A stretch of DNA of 64,000 bases from Pigmentibacter ruber (GTDB lineage Bacteria; Bdellovibrionota_B; Oligoflexia; Silvanigrellales; Silvanigrellaceae): assembly GCF_009792895.1 (NCBI RefSeq), contig NZ_WSSC01000001.1:186001-250000 (forward strand), written 5' to 3'. Of the stretch, positions 63,035 to 64,000 are shown piece after piece (positions within the stretch are counted from its first letter, which is position 1; each line of letters begins with the position of its first letter). The notes under the pieces are model-generated. The model was not told the origin of the DNA and ran no database searches. It saw nothing but the letters and a program-made list of their open reading frames with translations. A program made the position numbers and the translations under genes.

Positions 63035-63856
63035 TTACTTAATTTTCCTATCAACTATTGCAGGTAATTTTGCACGTGACTCTAAAATTTTATCTTTACT
63101 TATTTGTGCTGATAAAATTCCAACTTCTTCATCCATTCTTGCAACTATTTGCCCCCAAGGATCAATTACCATACTGTTTCCATAGTTTCTCTTCTGGTTA
63201 TTATAGAAAAATCCTGTTTGATTGCAAGCAACAACATAACATTGATTTTCAATTGCTCTAGCTCGTAATAAAATTTCCCAGTGTTCTTTACCAGTCTGCC
63301 AAGTAAATGCAGCGGGAACAAAAATAATATCAAATGGAAAGTTTTTTTGATTTCTTATATTTTCAGGGAACCTTAAATCGTAACAAATTATGTTTAAAGC
63401 TTTCCAATTACCTTCAGAAGTGACTAAAGTGTAGTCTTCTGCCATAGAACCATATTCATAAGAATTACTTTCGCAATATAGAGGTTTCCCATCTGTATCT
63501 TTTAAATTAAATAAATGTAACTTTCTGTAAATTGAAATTATTTCTCCAGACTTATTGTAAGTAACGCAAGTGTTAAAAACCTTTTCTGGATTACCAGCAA
63601 TTTCTTCTGAGTGACTTCCAGCTACCAAAATTATTTTATTTTCTTTAGATACTTCTTGGAGTTCTTTAAAGATATCTTCATTAATCTTACTTTTGGTCTG
63701 TTTCCTTTGTTTTTCATCACCCATATAACTAAACATTTCTGGCAACACAATTATTTCTGAACCATCTTTGGCAGCTATTTTAATTTGTGAAATTATATTT
63801 TTTACATTTTCTTTAACGTCATTTTGTGGATTAGTTTGAATACATGAAATTAACAT
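63035..63856 (-). CDS. Carbon-nitrogen hydrolase (Nit family amidase)
   Basis: A 273-residue nitrilase-superfamily enzyme with the full triad: Glu40 in VLPEMFSYMG, Lys112 in YRKLHLF and Cys158 in NIICYDLRFPE. The sequence is closest to Nit1/Nit2-type amidases (deaminated glutathione or omega-amidase). It hydrolyses an amide of a small carboxylic acid in the cytoplasm. AAGGAGG lies 6 bases before ATG 63856. It is followed directly by the MFS gene. Confidence 0.92.
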   Translation of the reverse strand: MLISCIQTNPQNDVKENVKNIISQIKIAAKDGSEIIVLPEMFSYMGDEKQRKQTKSKINEDIFKELQEVSKENKIILVAGSHSEEIAGNPEKVFNTCVTYNKSGEIISIYRKLHLFNLKDTDGKPLYCESNSYEYGSMAEDYTLVTSEGNWKALNIICYDLRFPENIRNQKNFPFDIIFVPAAFTWQTGKEHWEILLRARAIENQCYVVACNQTGFFYNNQKRNYGNSMVIDPWGQIVARMDEEVGILSAQISKDKILESRAKLPAIVDRKIK

Positions 63857-63896
63857 TTTAAGCCTCCTTTAGAAAATTATTTGTAAACTTTTTCAA

Positions 63897-63932
63897 TAAA
63901 AAAGGCTAGTAGATTTTGTCTTAGTTAAGCCT
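63897..63932 (-). terminator. Intrinsic terminator of the gene at the window end
   Basis: On the minus strand AGGCTT (around 63932-63927) and AGCCT (63907-63903) can pair and are followed by six T. The stem overlaps the stop codon of the partial gene. Confidence 0.6.
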
Positions 63933-64000
63933 GTGAATTAATGAAATTAATAACTTTTGCCGAATTTGTTCCACCGGTTGTAGAATTAATTTGATTTATA
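63925..64000 (-). CDS. C-terminal end of an unknown gene (partial)
   Basis: Reading the minus strand from the edge, an open frame of 24 codons ends at TAA 63925: INQINSTTGGTNSAKVINFI then NSQA. It is followed by an intrinsic terminator, which supports a real gene end. The fragment is too short for any family call. Confidence 0.45.
   Translation of the reverse strand, partial: INQINSTTGGTNSAKVINFINSQA

Noticed and set aside
1..64000. CRISPR array, insertion sequence or prophage
   Set aside because: I saw no regularly spaced direct repeats, transposase, integrase or phage structural gene; the only tandem repeats are the 21-bp coding units and the 60-bp duplication.

Overview
This is an AT-rich (about 30% G+C by eye), densely coded chromosomal segment of a Gram-negative bacterium. 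Heptose-LPS synthesis (hldE), lipoproteins, a small outer-membrane barrel, a TonB-like protein, cydAB, RNase Y/YmdB and a large single-chain NAD-glutamate dehydrogenase fit together with many secreted or effector-like proteins. I infer a member of the Bdellovibrionota, most likely Silvanigrellales/Oligoflexia; the sequence contains no rRNA to prove this. I saw no transposase, integrase, prophage or CRISPR array.

Layout. 1-3179: a minus-strand pair, a secreted deaminase-like toxin with a duplicated domain followed by a lipoprotein cut by the window edge. 3180-5225: a hybrid sensor kinase. 5287-12528: a minus-strand housekeeping block (MshEN-like protein, rimM, trmD, aspS, a solute-binding protein, tldD, tldE). 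12636-16301: a HIT-Nudix fusion, cydAB and an unlisted small DUF5522 gene. 16580-23557: NAD-GDH, an AI-2E-family permease, an ASPIC/UnbV (CRTAC1-like) beta-propeller and a squalene/phytoene-synthase-like enzyme. 23569-27661: a bacteriophytochrome kinase overlapping its response regulator, flanked by tiny secreted or membrane peptides. 27701-34701: gamma-glutamyltransferase, an outer-membrane barrel, histidine decarboxylase, a glycine-rich repeat protein, an exported LD-carboxypeptidase and RmuC. 34704-40498: an unknown coiled-coil protein, RidA, HldE, a TonB-like protein and a divergent membrane-anchored protein. 40596-45542: an S10-like lipoprotein whose nucleophile Ser is Thr, a DUF2079 membrane protein and a GT2 glycosyltransferase. 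45551-48050: rny-ymdB. 48558-53426: a DUF4178/small protein/DUF350/spermidine-synthase-like/Tat-exported flavoprotein operon. 53503-59463: accessory proteins: an unknown protein with a strongly self-complementary start region, a zinc-ribbon toxin-type glycosyltransferase, and a kexin-like lipoprotein protease paired with a separate prodomain-like lipoprotein. 59624-64000: tRNA-Leu(GAG), a YeiH-type exporter, a solute-binding protein, an MFS pump, a nitrilase-family amidase and the tail of one more gene.

How the genes work together. The core genes cover translation and tRNA maturation, respiration, envelope synthesis and RNA decay. The accessory genes point to interaction with other cells: a candidate deaminase effector with a possible pore-forming partner, a toxin-type glycosyltransferase, and a secreted protease with its own prodomain partner. 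They also point to environmental sensing, through a red-light phytochrome two-component pair. Several genes are too short for a standard length cut-off (16134-16301, 27590-27661, 49924-50073, tRNA-Leu); I read these directly.
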